Source of the DNA: Gammaproteobacteria bacterium
GTDB taxonomy: Bacteria > Pseudomonadota > Gammaproteobacteria > GRL18
Direction of reading: 5' to 3'
NCBI GenBank assembly: GCA_030632625.1
Contig: DAOVUK010000116.1
Coordinates: 1 to 8,191 of the forward strand
DNA length: 8,191 nucleotides
Position 1 is the stretch's first letter; each line of letters opens with the position of its first letter. Positions 1 to 7,688 of the stretch are shown piece by piece. Below the pieces are notes generated by a model. It saw only the letters and a list, made by a program, of their open reading frames with translations. It was not told the origin of the DNA and made no database searches. The position numbers and the translations under genes are program-made.

Positions 1-127
1 GGTTCTGAGTATAGCCCCGGGTCAAAAACCGGAAGGCTTTAGCTGCTCGTTCCGGAGTATCTTTTAAGCCATCTCTTTGCAGGTCTTCGCCGACTGCCGA
101 GATGATACTGGCAAAATTGTCTTTCAT
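1..127 (-). CDS. folE: GTP cyclohydrolase I, N-terminal part (cut by window edge)
   Basis: The minus strand reads ATG at 127 and stays open to the left edge, giving 42 complete codons that begin MKDNFASIISAVGEDLQRDG. The following segment DGLKDTPERAAKAFRFLTRG is the N-terminal signature of GTP cyclohydrolase I, which converts GTP to 7,8-dihydroneopterin triphosphate, the first committed step of tetrahydrofolate synthesis in the cytoplasm. The zinc ligands and catalytic histidine lie further on, outside the window, so an intact enzyme cannot be confirmed. The start fits the usual short N-terminus; a weak GAG lies about 6 bases upstream of the ATG. The gene follows ycaO on the same strand after 204 bp that contain a repeat block, so it probably has its own promoter. 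A minus-strand TACAAT at 168-173 is a possible -10, but no convincing -35 sits at 17 bp. Confidence 0.9.
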   Translation of the reverse strand, partial: MKDNFASIISAVGEDLQRDGLKDTPERAAKAFRFLTRGYTQN

Positions 128-253
128 GTTTTCTCAACTTTAAAATATTTTTGGATCACGACTTAATATTGTAATCAATCAGGCATCAATAAAACAGCCC
201 TCTTTTTTAAGGAAATAGTCAGGGTATTAATATCCTATGTGTATTTCATTAGC

Positions 254-335
254 GTAGAGACGTTGCACGCTGTGGAGACATTGCATGCTGTGGAGACATT
301 GCATGCTGTGGAGACGTTGCATGCAACGTCTCTAC
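254..335. repeat. 18-bp tandem repeat block ending in a perfect palindrome
   Basis: Four 18-bp units follow without gaps: 254-271 (GTAGAGACGTTGCACGCT), 272-289 and 290-307 (both GTGGAGACATTGCATGCT) and 308-325 (GTGGAGACGTTGCATGCA). The last runs into ACGTCTCTAC at 326-335. Positions 311-332 form a 22-bp perfect palindrome centred on TGCATGCA. The first 14 bases of the block (254-267) are the exact reverse complement of the last 14 (322-335), so the whole block is bounded by inverted ends. Transcripts could fold into several alternative hairpins, but there is no T tract, so a classical intrinsic terminator is not supported. The block overlaps the ycaO stop codon by three bases. It resembles dispersed intergenic palindromic repeats (REP/MITE type); that class assignment is inferred. 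Confidence 0.9.
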
Positions 336-2074
336 TGATAGCTTTCTCTTTTCGCTGCCTGCAGCTTCTCATAGGCCGCCAATAAACTCTGATGACGCTG
401 CAGACCATTTAATTCCAGTCCGGCATCGAATAAACCATCATAATGCATTTCACCATCAATGAGAGCAGTGCAGCGCTTCACAGTATCCAGACCATACAGG
501 GAATCCAGACCATCACGGTACATGTCACGCTGTTTGCTGTCATCCAGCTGAATCTGCAGCATAGCCGCTAATGCCCGGTAGAATTTTTCTCTGGCTGTCG
601 ACATCTGCGCCATTTCCAGACACCATTCAGCCCAGTCCAGTGCCTGCTCATAATCACCAGTATGCAAGGCCAGCATACCTTTCAATTCACCCACCCTCAG
701 GCTTTCCCAGACACTTTGCGGATCAGCTGCAATGCCAATCAAACCACACACATCGGAATGATCACTAAAATCGCTTTGTTCCAGTTCCTGCAGCAATTCC
801 TGTACCTGCTCATTATCTAAAGAGCCTAAGGACAGCACTCTTTCTCGTATGGCCAGGCCTTCATTATTATTTTGCCAGCTGAGCTCTTCAACCGGGTAAA
901 TTTCAGAAACACCCGGTACGATAATACGACAGCCATAAACACCAAGATGTTCATAATCTGCAATGTAAATTTCTTTACTTTCTTCATCCAGCATGGTTAA
1001 TAGAAATTCAAACTCAGATTGTGTGCTGTTATCAAAATCCCAATACACAAATTCGTAATCATTTTCTTTTTTAAAGAAGTCATAGCTGATCAAACCACTG
1101 GAATCAATAAAGTGGGTTTCCAGATTCACCGGATCGGCTACCGCGTCAGCATCAAAACAGGGTGTTTGAAAACCATCCAGAGAATCAAGTCGTCGTCCCT
1201 GCAGTAATTCAGTGAGGGTTCTATCCAGAGCCACTTCAAAGCTGGGGTGTGCGCCAAATGATGCCAGACAACGTCCTGAATCAGGCTCCATCATGAGTAC
1301 AGAAATCACTGGATAACGACCTTCCAATGAGGCATCTTTCACCTCAATAATAAAACCTTGTTTTTCTAATTCCATGATTGCTGCAAGTGACTTAGGATAC
1401 AGTTCAATAATATGAGCCGGCACCTCAGGCAGGCTTATGCCTTCAGCAATAATGCGATTTTTCACATAGCGCTCAAATACTTCTGAAAGTGCCTGAGTGC
1501 GGGCTTCCATCATGGTGTTTCCAGCCGACATGCCGTTACTGACATAGAGATTGCCGATAATATTAACCGGAAACCAGGTCTCTTTTTGATCCCGCTGGCG
1601 AACAAAGGGCAAAGCGCAGATACCTCGTGGTAAATTTCCGGAATTGGTGTCGACCAGAAGTGCCGGTGTCAACTGCTGCTGCGGATCATAAAATGCCCAT
1701 AAAGTTTCATTTAATAAGTCTGAATGAATAAGTGAAGCGTCCAGAGGAAACCATTTTTCATCCGGATAATGAACAAAATCGGCCTGGGCAATCTTTGTAC
1801 CCAGATAATAATCAGCAAAGAAATAATTACAGTTCAGACGTTCAAAAAATTCGCCCAAAGCACTTGCCAGGCAGGCATTTCTGGTACTGCCCTTACCATT
1901 GGTAAATAACAGAGGGCAGTTTTTATCGCGGATATTGACCGAATAAATATTACTTACCGGGTTTAGCCAAAGTGCTTCTTCGATATCAAAACCAAGAAAC
2001 TGCAGCTGAGTCTGCATTTTTTCAATCGAGACTTCCAAAGCCTCATCTTTACCCTTAATATAGGTTTTTGTCAT
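332..2074 (-). CDS. ycaO: YcaO, ribosomal protein S12 methylthiotransferase accessory factor
   Basis: This 580-residue protein matches E. coli YcaO (about 586 residues) along its whole length. It shares the start MT-T-I-GKDEALE, the LGEFFERL and ALSEVFERYVKNRIIAE blocks, NIIGNLYVSNGMSAGNT, LETHFIDSSGLIS and IYIADYEHLGVYGCRIIVPG. The paired ExxE motifs E75/E78 and E198/E201 correspond to the Mg-ATP-binding glutamates of the YcaO fold, and RTLTELLQGR (R285, E289) to a further nucleotide-pocket segment. A helical, TPR-like C-terminal domain follows (ELKGMLALHTGDYEQALDWA, near 475), ending with HQSLLAAYEKLQ. In E. coli the protein supports RimO-dependent beta-methylthiolation of S12; its exact reaction is not settled. 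The start is preceded by a purine-rich GGAAGA. The stop TAG lies inside the repeat at 254-335. The gene is divergent from the NTAQ1-like gene. A RiPP cyclodehydratase role is unlikely because no precursor or partner genes are nearby. Confidence 0.95.
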   Translation of the reverse strand: MTKTYIKGKDEALEVSIEKMQTQLQFLGFDIEEALWLNPVSNIYSVNIRDKNCPLLFTNGKGSTRNACLASALGEFFERLNCNYFFADYYLGTKIAQADFVHYPDEKWFPLDASLIHSDLLNETLWAFYDPQQQLTPALLVDTNSGNLPRGICALPFVRQRDQKETWFPVNIIGNLYVSNGMSAGNTMMEARTQALSEVFERYVKNRIIAEGISLPEVPAHIIELYPKSLAAIMELEKQGFIIEVKDASLEGRYPVISVLMMEPDSGRCLASFGAHPSFEVALDRTLTELLQGRRLDSLDGFQTPCFDADAVADPVNLETHFIDSSGLISYDFFKKENDYEFVYWDFDNSTQSEFEFLLTMLDEESKEIYIADYEHLGVYGCRIIVPGVSEIYPVEELSWQNNNEGLAIRERVLSLGSLDNEQVQELLQELEQSDFSDHSDVCGLIGIAADPQSVWESLRVGELKGMLALHTGDYEQALDWAEWCLEMAQMSTAREKFYRALAAMLQIQLDDSKQRDMYRDGLDSLYGLDTVKRCTALIDGEMHYDGLFDAGLELNGLQRHQSLLAAYEKLQAAKRESYQ

Positions 2075-2115
2075 TCTTCCAACCGTCCTGAACTTTTAAC
2101 TTTTTTATTAAATAG

Positions 2116-2739
2116 ATGAATTCACTAAAAGAATATATTAAAACACAATATCTTTATACCCCTCTGTTTTGTGAAGAAAACATCTGGCAGCTATTGCAGT
2201 CGCTCTCTGCTACAAGCGCTGCTGCAAAGACTATGGTCAACATAAAGATAGCCATAGATAAAATGTGGGTTCTAATCATAACCAATCCAGAGCAAAAAAT
2301 CGCCTTAATAAATCAACAGGCCGCAGCAGTCAACCAGCCCATTATCTGGGATTACCATGTTATTCTGCTGGCAGAAATCAACCACCAGTACCTGATTTTT
2401 GACTTTGACACTCGTTTATCCTTTGTCACTCCCCTGCAGGAATATCTGCAAAAGACTTTTATTCCCCCCAATAAACTGCCGCAGGAATTTATACCTTATA
2501 TCAGAAAAGTACCCGCACAATCTTATCTGAATAAATTTTACTCCGATCGCTCTCATATGCAGAATCAGATTGATGCCCGTCAATTTCCACCCTGGCCCAT
2601 TATCAATGAGCACAGGGAGCACTGCATTGCATTAGCTGATTATTTAAATACTGAACAGGCGCTTGATGATAGCAGTCAGGTGCTTAAAGTATCCTCTTTA
2701 AAACAACTGGAATACTGGTTAACCACCTCTGGTCAGTAA
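2116..2739 (+). CDS. NTAQ1: Protein N-terminal glutamine amidohydrolase (NTAQ1 family)
   Basis: The 207-residue product lines up with the human enzyme (205 residues) from end to end. It has YTPLFCEENIW at 14-24 with the catalytic cysteine at C19, PIIWDYHVILL at 75-85 with the histidine at H81, IFDFDTRL at 94-101 with the aspartate at D96, and the family block QSYLNKFYSDRSHM at 135-148. The Cys-His-Asp triad is therefore intact. The known family reaction is deamidation of an N-terminal Gln of a protein or peptide to Glu with release of ammonia. In eukaryotes this feeds the Arg/N-degron pathway. In this bacterium the role is inferred: it could create an N-terminal Glu that a Bpt-type leucyltransferase then tags for ClpS/ClpAP. 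No signal peptide is seen, so it is probably cytoplasmic. No clear Shine-Dalgarno precedes the ATG. It lies 41 bp from the divergent ycaO start, and its end overlaps the convergent methyltransferase remnant by 7 bp. Confidence 0.9.
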   Translation: MNSLKEYIKTQYLYTPLFCEENIWQLLQSLSATSAAAKTMVNIKIAIDKMWVLIITNPEQKIALINQQAAAVNQPIIWDYHVILLAEINHQYLIFDFDTRLSFVTPLQEYLQKTFIPPNKLPQEFIPYIRKVPAQSYLNKFYSDRSHMQNQIDARQFPPWPIINEHREHCIALADYLNTEQALDDSSQVLKVSSLKQLEYWLTTSGQ

Positions 2740-3248
2740 CTCTTTGTCAATAAAAAGGCCCGCTCATTAAAATAGGACATATTCTGTGAACGGGGGCTGC
2801 GCTTTTCAGCGCTAATATCGGCAACTTCTAATAATTCTATGTCAAAATGCTCACCATACAAGCGGTAAACCTCATCTTCAGTGACCGAAAATGGCGGCCC
2901 CTGCTTCTCATTTTCATCATAATCCAGGGTTAACAGCAGCATGTTCACTTTTTCAGGGAGCAATGCCAGCATTTTTTTTACATATTTTTTACGCATTTCA
3001 GCAGGCAGAGCCACTAATGCAGCTCTATCATAAACTGCTGAAATATCAGATAGATGCTGTTTCTTCATAGCAAAAAAATCACCGCATAAAATGTCCACTT
3101 CAGGACTATTCCAAAGTGTTAACGGCAATTGCTGTGAAATATTTTTTTCAGTGGAAATAACAGTTTTACTTGCAATTAGCTGTTGTTCTGTATAAAAATC
3201 TTGCACCGCAAGAGTGCTTAATTCAATAGATAGTAAAAACTCGCGCAA
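2733..3248 (-). pseudogene. tpm: Thiopurine S-methyltransferase remnant, N-terminus missing
   Basis: The reading frame carries the C-terminal two thirds of a bacterial thiopurine/tellurite S-methyltransferase: SIELSTLAVQDFY, VDILCGDFFA, AVYDRAALVALPAEMRKKYV, LLLTLDYDENEKQGPPFSV and DEVYRLYGEHFDIELLE. Family members are about 210-220 residues and open with a WHERW-like segment followed by the SAM-binding loop V-L-V-P-L-C-G-K-S. Here the frame reaches only the residues just after that loop, so roughly 50-60 residues are absent. The only in-frame start is a TTG at 3246-3248 with no ribosome binding site. The frame stays open upstream without an ATG to a TAA at about 3292, and those codons do not resemble the family. 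Without motif I, SAM binding should fail. No stop or frameshift breaks the remaining part, so the loss may be recent. Intact relatives methylate thiopurines, selenite or tellurite. Confidence 0.8.
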
Positions 3249-3303
3249 TAAAGTAGAACTGATAGCAAAATAAATATTAATTGAATTATTTTGTTAAAAA
3301 AAC

Positions 3304-3330
3304 TTGACAAGATAAGTGTCTAAGCATTAT
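3304..3330 (+). promoter_or_regulatory. Candidate sigma-70 promoter for topA
   Basis: A perfect -35 hexamer TTGACA lies at 3304-3309. The best -10 match is CATTAT at 3325-3330 (4 of 6), which leaves a short 15-bp spacer. It lies in an AT-rich stretch about 100 bp before the topA start and is the only consensus -35 I noticed in the 183-bp gap between the methyltransferase remnant and topA. The weak -10 and short spacer lower confidence. Confidence 0.4.
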
Positions 3331-3431
3331 TCCTTAATAGGGATTCAAGACATAAAAATAAAGTATTACATTAAAAACATCTTTAGATATTAGATAACTG
3401 ATAGACATTAAAACAGAAAAACTGAAAAATT

Positions 3432-6146
3432 ATGGGTAAATCACTGGTTATTGTGGAGTCTCCGGCCAAGGCCAAGACTATTAACAAATATTTAGGCAAA
3501 GAGTTTGTCGTCAAGTCCAGCGTGGGACACATTCGTGATCTGCCCACCAGCGGCAGCAGCAGAAAAACAGCGATGACACCCAAAGAAAGGGCGCAGTTAG
3601 CAGCACAATCACGTAAGTTACCACCTGAAGAAAGAGAACAACGCAAAAAAGAGCGAGCACAAATCGCTTTGATTGAACGCATGGGTATCGACCCGGAAAA
3701 TGGCTGGAACCCGCAGTATGAAACCATGCCGGGTAAAGAAAAAGTCATTGCCGACCTGAAAAAATTAGCCAAAACGTCTGAAACCATCTATCTCGCAACC
3801 GATTTGGACCGCGAGGGAGAAGCAATTGCCTGGCATCTGCAAGAGACTCTGGACGGCTCTGGTGATAAAAAGAACGAGACGACATTCAAGCGTGTGGTGT
3901 TTAATGAAATTACCGAAAAAGCCATTCATGAAGCCTTTGCAACACCCGGCGAACTCAACATGGACCATGTTAACGCCCAGCAGACCCGGCGTTTTCTGGA
4001 TCGGGTTGTGGGCTACATGGTATCACCTCTGCTGTGGAAAAAAGTAGCTCGTGGGCTGTCAGCAGGTCGAGTGCAATCCGTTGCAGTCAAACTGGTGGTT
4101 GAGCGTGAACGTGAGATCCACGCCTTTAACCCGGAAGAATACTGGGAAGTTTATGCCGATCTGTTGACTGCTGCCAAAGATGAACTGCATGCCCAGGTGC
4201 TAAAATATCAGGGCAAAGAATTTCGCCCGACTAACAAGAATGATACCGACACTGCATTGCGCGTGCTGGAAAATGCTGACTATAAACTCAGCAAACGGGA
4301 AACCCGGGCGACCAGCAGTCGCCCCAGAGCACCTTTTATCACCTCAACACTGCAGCAGGCCGCCAGTACGCGCATGGGGTTTGGCGTCAAAAAGACCATG
4401 ATGCTGGCTCAGCGCCTTTATGAAGCCGGTTACATTAGCTATATGCGTACCGACTCAACCAATTTGAGCGCTGAAGCTGTGGCCAGTGGTCGTGATTATA
4501 TCCGGGATAATTTCGGCAAAAAATATCTGCCGGAAAACCCCATCGTCTATAGCAGTAAAGGTGGTGCTCAAGAAGCTCACGAAGCCATACGTCCATCGGA
4601 TGTCAAAATTAGCGCTACCGATATCAATGGTGTCGATCGAGATGCTCAGCGCCTTTATGAACTCATCTGGAGACAATTTCTTGCCTGTCAGATGACCCCG
4701 GCAAAATATGAGAACACCACTCTGACCATCAGTGCCGCGGATTATGATCTGAAATTAAAAGGCCGCACCATCTTATTTGATGGCTGGACCCGGGTCATGA
4801 AGGCCATTGCAAAATCGGCTGAAGAAGTTATTTTGCCGCAGGTCAAAGAAGGTGAAAGCTTTAAATTACAGGCCTTATTGCCCACCCAGCACTTTACCAA
4901 GCCGCCGCCGCGTTTTTCGGAAGCCAGTCTGGTTAAAGAACTGGAAAAAAGAGGCATTGGCCGTCCATCCACTTATGCGAGCATTATTTCCACGATCCAG
5001 GATCGCGGCTATGTCACTACTCAGAATAAGCGTTTTTATGCAGAAAAAATTGGTGCCGTGGTCACAGAGCGACTATGTGAAAGCTTTAATGAGTTAATGA
5101 CCTATAGTTTTACTTCCGAAATGGAAAAAGAACTGGATGAAATTGCCACAGGCGAGCAACATTGGCAGGATGTTCTTGATAGTTTTTATCGCGACTTCAA
5201 AGCCCAGCTGAACAAAGCGGATAGCGATGGTGACGAGGGTATGCGCGCCAACGATCCCACGCCCACAGATATCCCCTGCCCTAAATGCGGCCGGCATATG
5301 ATGGTGCGTACGGGTACCACCGGTGTTTTCCTGGGCTGCTCAGGTTACAGCCTGCCGCCTAAAGAACGCTGTAAGGGCACCCTGAATCTGATTTCCGGTG
5401 ATGAAGCAGTTGATGCCGAACAGGATGAAGAGAGTGAAGCCAAAGCACTGATTGAACGAAAACGCTGCCCTAAATGTGATACCTCTATGGACAGCTATCT
5501 GATTGATGAACAGCGGAAACTGCATATCTGCGGTGATAATCCTGACTGCGATGGTTTTATTGTTGAGCAGGGTCAATACCGGATTAAAGGTTATGAAGGC
5601 CCGGTTATTGAATGCGATAAATGCGGCAGTGACATGCAGCTCAAGTCCGGCCGCTTTGGTAAATATTTCGGTTGTACCAACGAAGACTGTAAAAATACCC
5701 GCAAACTACTCAGAAACGGTGAAGCTGCGCCGCCGAAAGCCGATCCCATACACATGAAAGAATTACCCTGTGAAAAATCAGAGGGTTATTTTGTCTTTCG
5801 CGATGGTGCTGCAGGTGTCTTTATGGCATCCAGTGCTTTTCCCCGCTCCCGGGAAACCCGTGCACCATTGATCCGTGAGTTATTACCCCATAAAGCAGAG
5901 CTGGATCCTAAGTTTCTCTATCTTTGCGAAGCACCCACTGAGGACAACAAGGGCAACCCGGTGATGATCCGTTTCAGCCGGAAAAATAAAGAGCAATATG
6001 TTATGTCTGAAAATAAAGAAGGCAAGGCAACGGGCTGGACTGGACATTATCGTGATGGAAAATGGGATATTGAATTACCTAAGCCGAAGAAAAAGGCAGT
6101 GAAGAAGAAAGCTGTGAAGAAGAAAGCTGTTAAAAAGAAGTTGTAA
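3432..6146 (+). CDS. topA: DNA topoisomerase I (type IA)
   Basis: The 904-residue enzyme relaxes negatively supercoiled DNA through a 5'-phosphotyrosine intermediate. The N-terminus [20 protein letters not shown] matches the E. coli start exactly in register, which fixes the ATG. The Toprim domain has E9 and the acidic triad D124, D126, E128 in [10 protein letters not shown]. The active-site tyrosine is Y337, with R339 nearby, in [13 protein letters not shown] conserved [12 protein letters not shown] block lies at 508-519. Three C-terminal zinc fingers follow: C616/C619/C636/C647, C679/C682/C700/C706 and C728/C731/C748/C753. A topoisomerase zinc-ribbon-like domain runs from about 772 to 880. 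A charged insertion at about 43-80 ([20 protein letters not shown]) is typical of gammaproteobacterial forms. The protein ends in a lysine tail made of KKKAV repeats. The stop TAA lies inside a GTTGTAA repeat. No clear ribosome binding site is visible. Confidence 0.98.
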   Translation: MGKSLVIVESPAKAKTINKYLGKEFVVKSSVGHIRDLPTSGSSRKTAMTPKERAQLAAQSRKLPPEEREQRKKERAQIALIERMGIDPENGWNPQYETMPGKEKVIADLKKLAKTSETIYLATDLDREGEAIAWHLQETLDGSGDKKNETTFKRVVFNEITEKAIHEAFATPGELNMDHVNAQQTRRFLDRVVGYMVSPLLWKKVARGLSAGRVQSVAVKLVVEREREIHAFNPEEYWEVYADLLTAAKDELHAQVLKYQGKEFRPTNKNDTDTALRVLENADYKLSKRETRATSSRPRAPFITSTLQQAASTRMGFGVKKTMMLAQRLYEAGYISYMRTDSTNLSAEAVASGRDYIRDNFGKKYLPENPIVYSSKGGAQEAHEAIRPSDVKISATDINGVDRDAQRLYELIWRQFLACQMTPAKYENTTLTISAADYDLKLKGRTILFDGWTRVMKAIAKSAEEVILPQVKEGESFKLQALLPTQHFTKPPPRFSEASLVKELEKRGIGRPSTYASIISTIQDRGYVTTQNKRFYAEKIGAVVTERLCESFNELMTYSFTSEMEKELDEIATGEQHWQDVLDSFYRDFKAQLNKADSDGDEGMRANDPTPTDIPCPKCGRHMMVRTGTTGVFLGCSGYSLPPKERCKGTLNLISGDEAVDAEQDEESEAKALIERKRCPKCDTSMDSYLIDEQRKLHICGDNPDCDGFIVEQGQYRIKGYEGPVIECDKCGSDMQLKSGRFGKYFGCTNEDCKNTRKLLRNGEAAPPKADPIHMKELPCEKSEGYFVFRDGAAGVFMASSAFPRSRETRAPLIRELLPHKAELDPKFLYLCEAPTEDNKGNPVMIRFSRKNKEQYVMSENKEGKATGWTGHYRDGKWDIELPKPKKKAVKKKAVKKKAVKKKL
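6087..6140 (+). repeat. 15-bp in-frame repeat coding the (KKKAV)n tail of topA
   Basis: Codons 886-903 of topA consist of [15 protein letters not shown] and KKK. The DNA units AAGAAAAAGGCAGTG, AAGAAGAAAGCTGTG and AAGAAGAAAGCTGTT are 15 bp each and differ mainly at third positions. The product is a highly basic, probably disordered tail like those of histone H1-like bacterial proteins. It may strengthen DNA binding; that role is inferred. Tandem units like this can change in number between strains. Confidence 0.85.
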
Positions 6147-6166
6147 GTTGTATGTTGTAAGTTAAC
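6140..6166 (+). repeat. GTTGTAA heptamer repeat overlapping the topA stop
   Basis: Three heptamers GTTGTAA (6140-6146), GTTGTAT (6147-6153) and GTTGTAA (6154-6160) are followed by GTTAAC. The first unit contributes the last leucine codon and the TAA stop of topA. The segment GTTGTAAGTTAA at 6154-6165 is the exact reverse complement of 6447-6458, so this array and the one before ispG are inverted relative to each other. Confidence 0.85.
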
Positions 6167-6185
6167 AGCAAAAGATAAAGATATA

Positions 6186-6389
6186 CCTGATTACCCACAA
6201 GTTGCAGCCAATGTGCAGCTTGATTCCATGCTGTAGGCCAATGAATACGTGAATTTACTATGGCCGAGCTGGCCAATTGAATTGGAATCATATTGTCATT
6301 TGGAAAACAGCACAACATTTCATTCGTAACTCATTAAATTGATTGCAGCACAACCCCTTGTATGATGGCTGCAACTTGTGGGTAATCGG
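6186..6389. mobile_element. MITE-like non-autonomous element, 204 bp
   Basis: The arms at 6189-6210 and 6366-6387 are perfect 22-bp inverted repeats (GATTACCCACAAGTTG... and its complement). They extend outward to CCT on the left and GG on the right with a one-base difference. Immediately outside, the octamer AAGATATA occurs on both sides (6178-6185 and 6390-6397), as expected for an 8-bp target duplication. The interior has nested inverted repeats: TGATTCCA at 6221-6228 with TGGAATCA at 6283-6290, and TGGCC-GAGCT-GGCCA at 6261-6275 near the centre. No credible coding sequence is present, so it would depend on a transposase elsewhere. Several IS families make 8-bp duplications; the ends do not let me name one. 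It sits between the two GTTGTAA arrays. Confidence 0.7.
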
Positions 6390-6446
6390 AAGATATAAGG
6401 CACATAAATTTATATATAAACTCCAGAACTGCCTTTGATTTTTCTT

Positions 6447-6467
6447 TTAACTTACAACTTACAACTT
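6447..6467 (-). repeat. GTTGTAA heptamer repeat, inverted copy before ispG
   Basis: On the minus strand this reads AAGTTGTAAGTTGTAAGTTA, i.e. two GTTGTAA units followed by GTTAA, the inverted counterpart of the array at 6140-6166. It ends seven bases before the ispG ATG and occupies the place where a Shine-Dalgarno would be expected; none is visible there. Confidence 0.8.
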
Positions 6468-6474
6468 AAAAACC

Positions 6475-7677
6475 ATGAGAAAAAAAACAACTACAGTAAA
6501 AGTCGGCAATGTTCTTATCGGTGGGGGCAATCCCATCGTAGTTCAGTCAATGACCAACACCGACACCACTGATGTCATCGCCACAGTCAAACAATGTGCA
6601 GAGTTATCACAGGCTGGTTCTGAACTGGTGCGCATTACTGTCAATACTGAAGAAGCGGCTCAGGCGGTGCCCAAAATTCGCACCCAACTGGAAAAAATGA
6701 ATCTGGATGTGCCGCTGGTCGGCGATTTTCATTTTAATGGTCATAAGCTGTTAAGCAAATATCCTGACTGTGCACAGGCATTAGAAAAATACCGGATTAA
6801 TCCGGGTAATATTGGCCGGGGTCATTCGCGTGATGATAAATTTGCACAATTAATTGATATTGCGGTGCAGAACGACAAGGCCGTTCGTATTGGTGTTAAC
6901 TGGGGTAGTCTGGATCAGGAATTAATGGCCCGCATGATGGATGACAATAATCACCTGAGCAAGCCCAGAGAAACAACTGATGTCATGCATGATGCACTGA
7001 TCACCTCCGCTCTGGATTCTGCTCGTGCCGCGGAAAAACAAGGTCTTGCACATAATAAGATCATCTTATCATGTAAAATGTCCGGCGTTCAGGATCTTAT
7101 TAAGGTCTATCAGGATCTCAGCGAACGTTGTGATTATGCTTTACATCTTGGTCTGACCGAAGCCGGCATGGGCAGTAAAGGCATCGTTTCATCGACTTCA
7201 GCTTTAGCTATTTTATTGCAGCAGGGCATTGGTGATACCATACGAATCTCTTTAACACCTGAGCCTGGCGAGCCTCGCACAAAAGAAGTTCAGGTTGCTC
7301 TGGAAATCCTGCAGGCACTGGAATTACGCACCTTCACACCAACGGTTATTGCCTGCCCCGGCTGCGGCAGAACCAGTTCGGATACCTTTCAGCACCTGGC
7401 CAAAGACATTCAGCATTATTTAAAAACATCTATGCCGAAATGGCAGAGCCAATATCCCGGCGTAGAAAACCTTAATGTTGCCGTTATGGGCTGTGTGGTT
7501 AATGGCCCGGGCGAGAGCAAGCATGCAGACATTGGCATCAGCCTGCCCGGCAATGGTGAAAAACCTGTGGCACCTGTTTATGAAGACGGGGTAAAAACAG
7601 TTACTCTTAAAGGTGATCGGATTGCTGAAGAGTTTCAGACAGTGGTGACAAAATATATTGAAAGGCATTATGGTTGA
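6475..7677 (+). CDS. ispG: 4-hydroxy-3-methylbut-2-enyl diphosphate synthase (IspG/GcpE)
   Basis: IspG carries out the penultimate step of the MEP isoprenoid pathway, reducing 2-C-methylerythritol 2,4-cyclodiphosphate to HMBPP with a [4Fe-4S] cluster, in the cytoplasm. The 400-residue product shows [20 protein letters not shown] at 8-27, the barrel segments LVGDFHFN and [17 protein letters not shown] and [14 protein letters not shown], and the cluster ligands C294 and C297 in [10 protein letters not shown]340 in [10 protein letters not shown] and E347. All key residues are present. The protein is somewhat longer than the E. coli enzyme (372), with an extra stretch around 145-170, as in several other gammaproteobacteria. 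The ATG is the only plausible start, because an in-frame TAA lies at 6448-6450 with no other start codon after it. It lacks a visible ribosome binding site. It is separated from topA by a repeat-rich gap, so co-transcription is uncertain. Confidence 0.97.
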   Translation: MRKKTTTVKVGNVLIGGGNPIVVQSMTNTDTTDVIATVKQCAELSQAGSELVRITVNTEEAAQAVPKIRTQLEKMNLDVPLVGDFHFNGHKLLSKYPDCAQALEKYRINPGNIGRGHSRDDKFAQLIDIAVQNDKAVRIGVNWGSLDQELMARMMDDNNHLSKPRETTDVMHDALITSALDSARAAEKQGLAHNKIILSCKMSGVQDLIKVYQDLSERCDYALHLGLTEAGMGSKGIVSSTSALAILLQQGIGDTIRISLTPEPGEPRTKEVQVALEILQALELRTFTPTVIACPGCGRTSSDTFQHLAKDIQHYLKTSMPKWQSQYPGVENLNVAVMGCVVNGPGESKHADIGISLPGNGEKPVAPVYEDGVKTVTLKGDRIAEEFQTVVTKYIERHYG

Positions 7678-7688
7678 CTGGTTAATAT

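Noticed and set aside
254..335. Short CRISPR array
   Set aside because: The 18-bp units are directly adjacent with no spacers of distinct sequence between them, and no cas gene is present.
332..2074. YcaO protein as a thiazole/oxazole RiPP cyclodehydratase in a biosynthetic cluster
   Set aside because: It matches the E. coli YcaO type over its full length, including the TPR-like C-terminus, and no precursor peptide, dehydrogenase, E1-like partner or transporter gene is nearby.
3383..3787. 134-codon minus-strand reading frame over the start of topA
   Set aside because: It is antisense to the conserved Toprim domain and shows no family features. It also does not supply the missing N-terminus of the methyltransferase.
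6130..6318. 62-codon minus-strand reading frame over the topA end and the following gap
   Set aside because: It is made of the complement of the lysine-tail repeat, the GTTGTAA array and part of the MITE-like element, and has no recognisable domain.
6147..6474. Integron attC site or structured regulatory RNA for ispG
   Set aside because: The attC core sites (GTTRRRY and its complement) are not in the expected places and no cassette layout is seen. The 8-bp flanking duplication with inverted ends is better explained by a MITE-like insertion.
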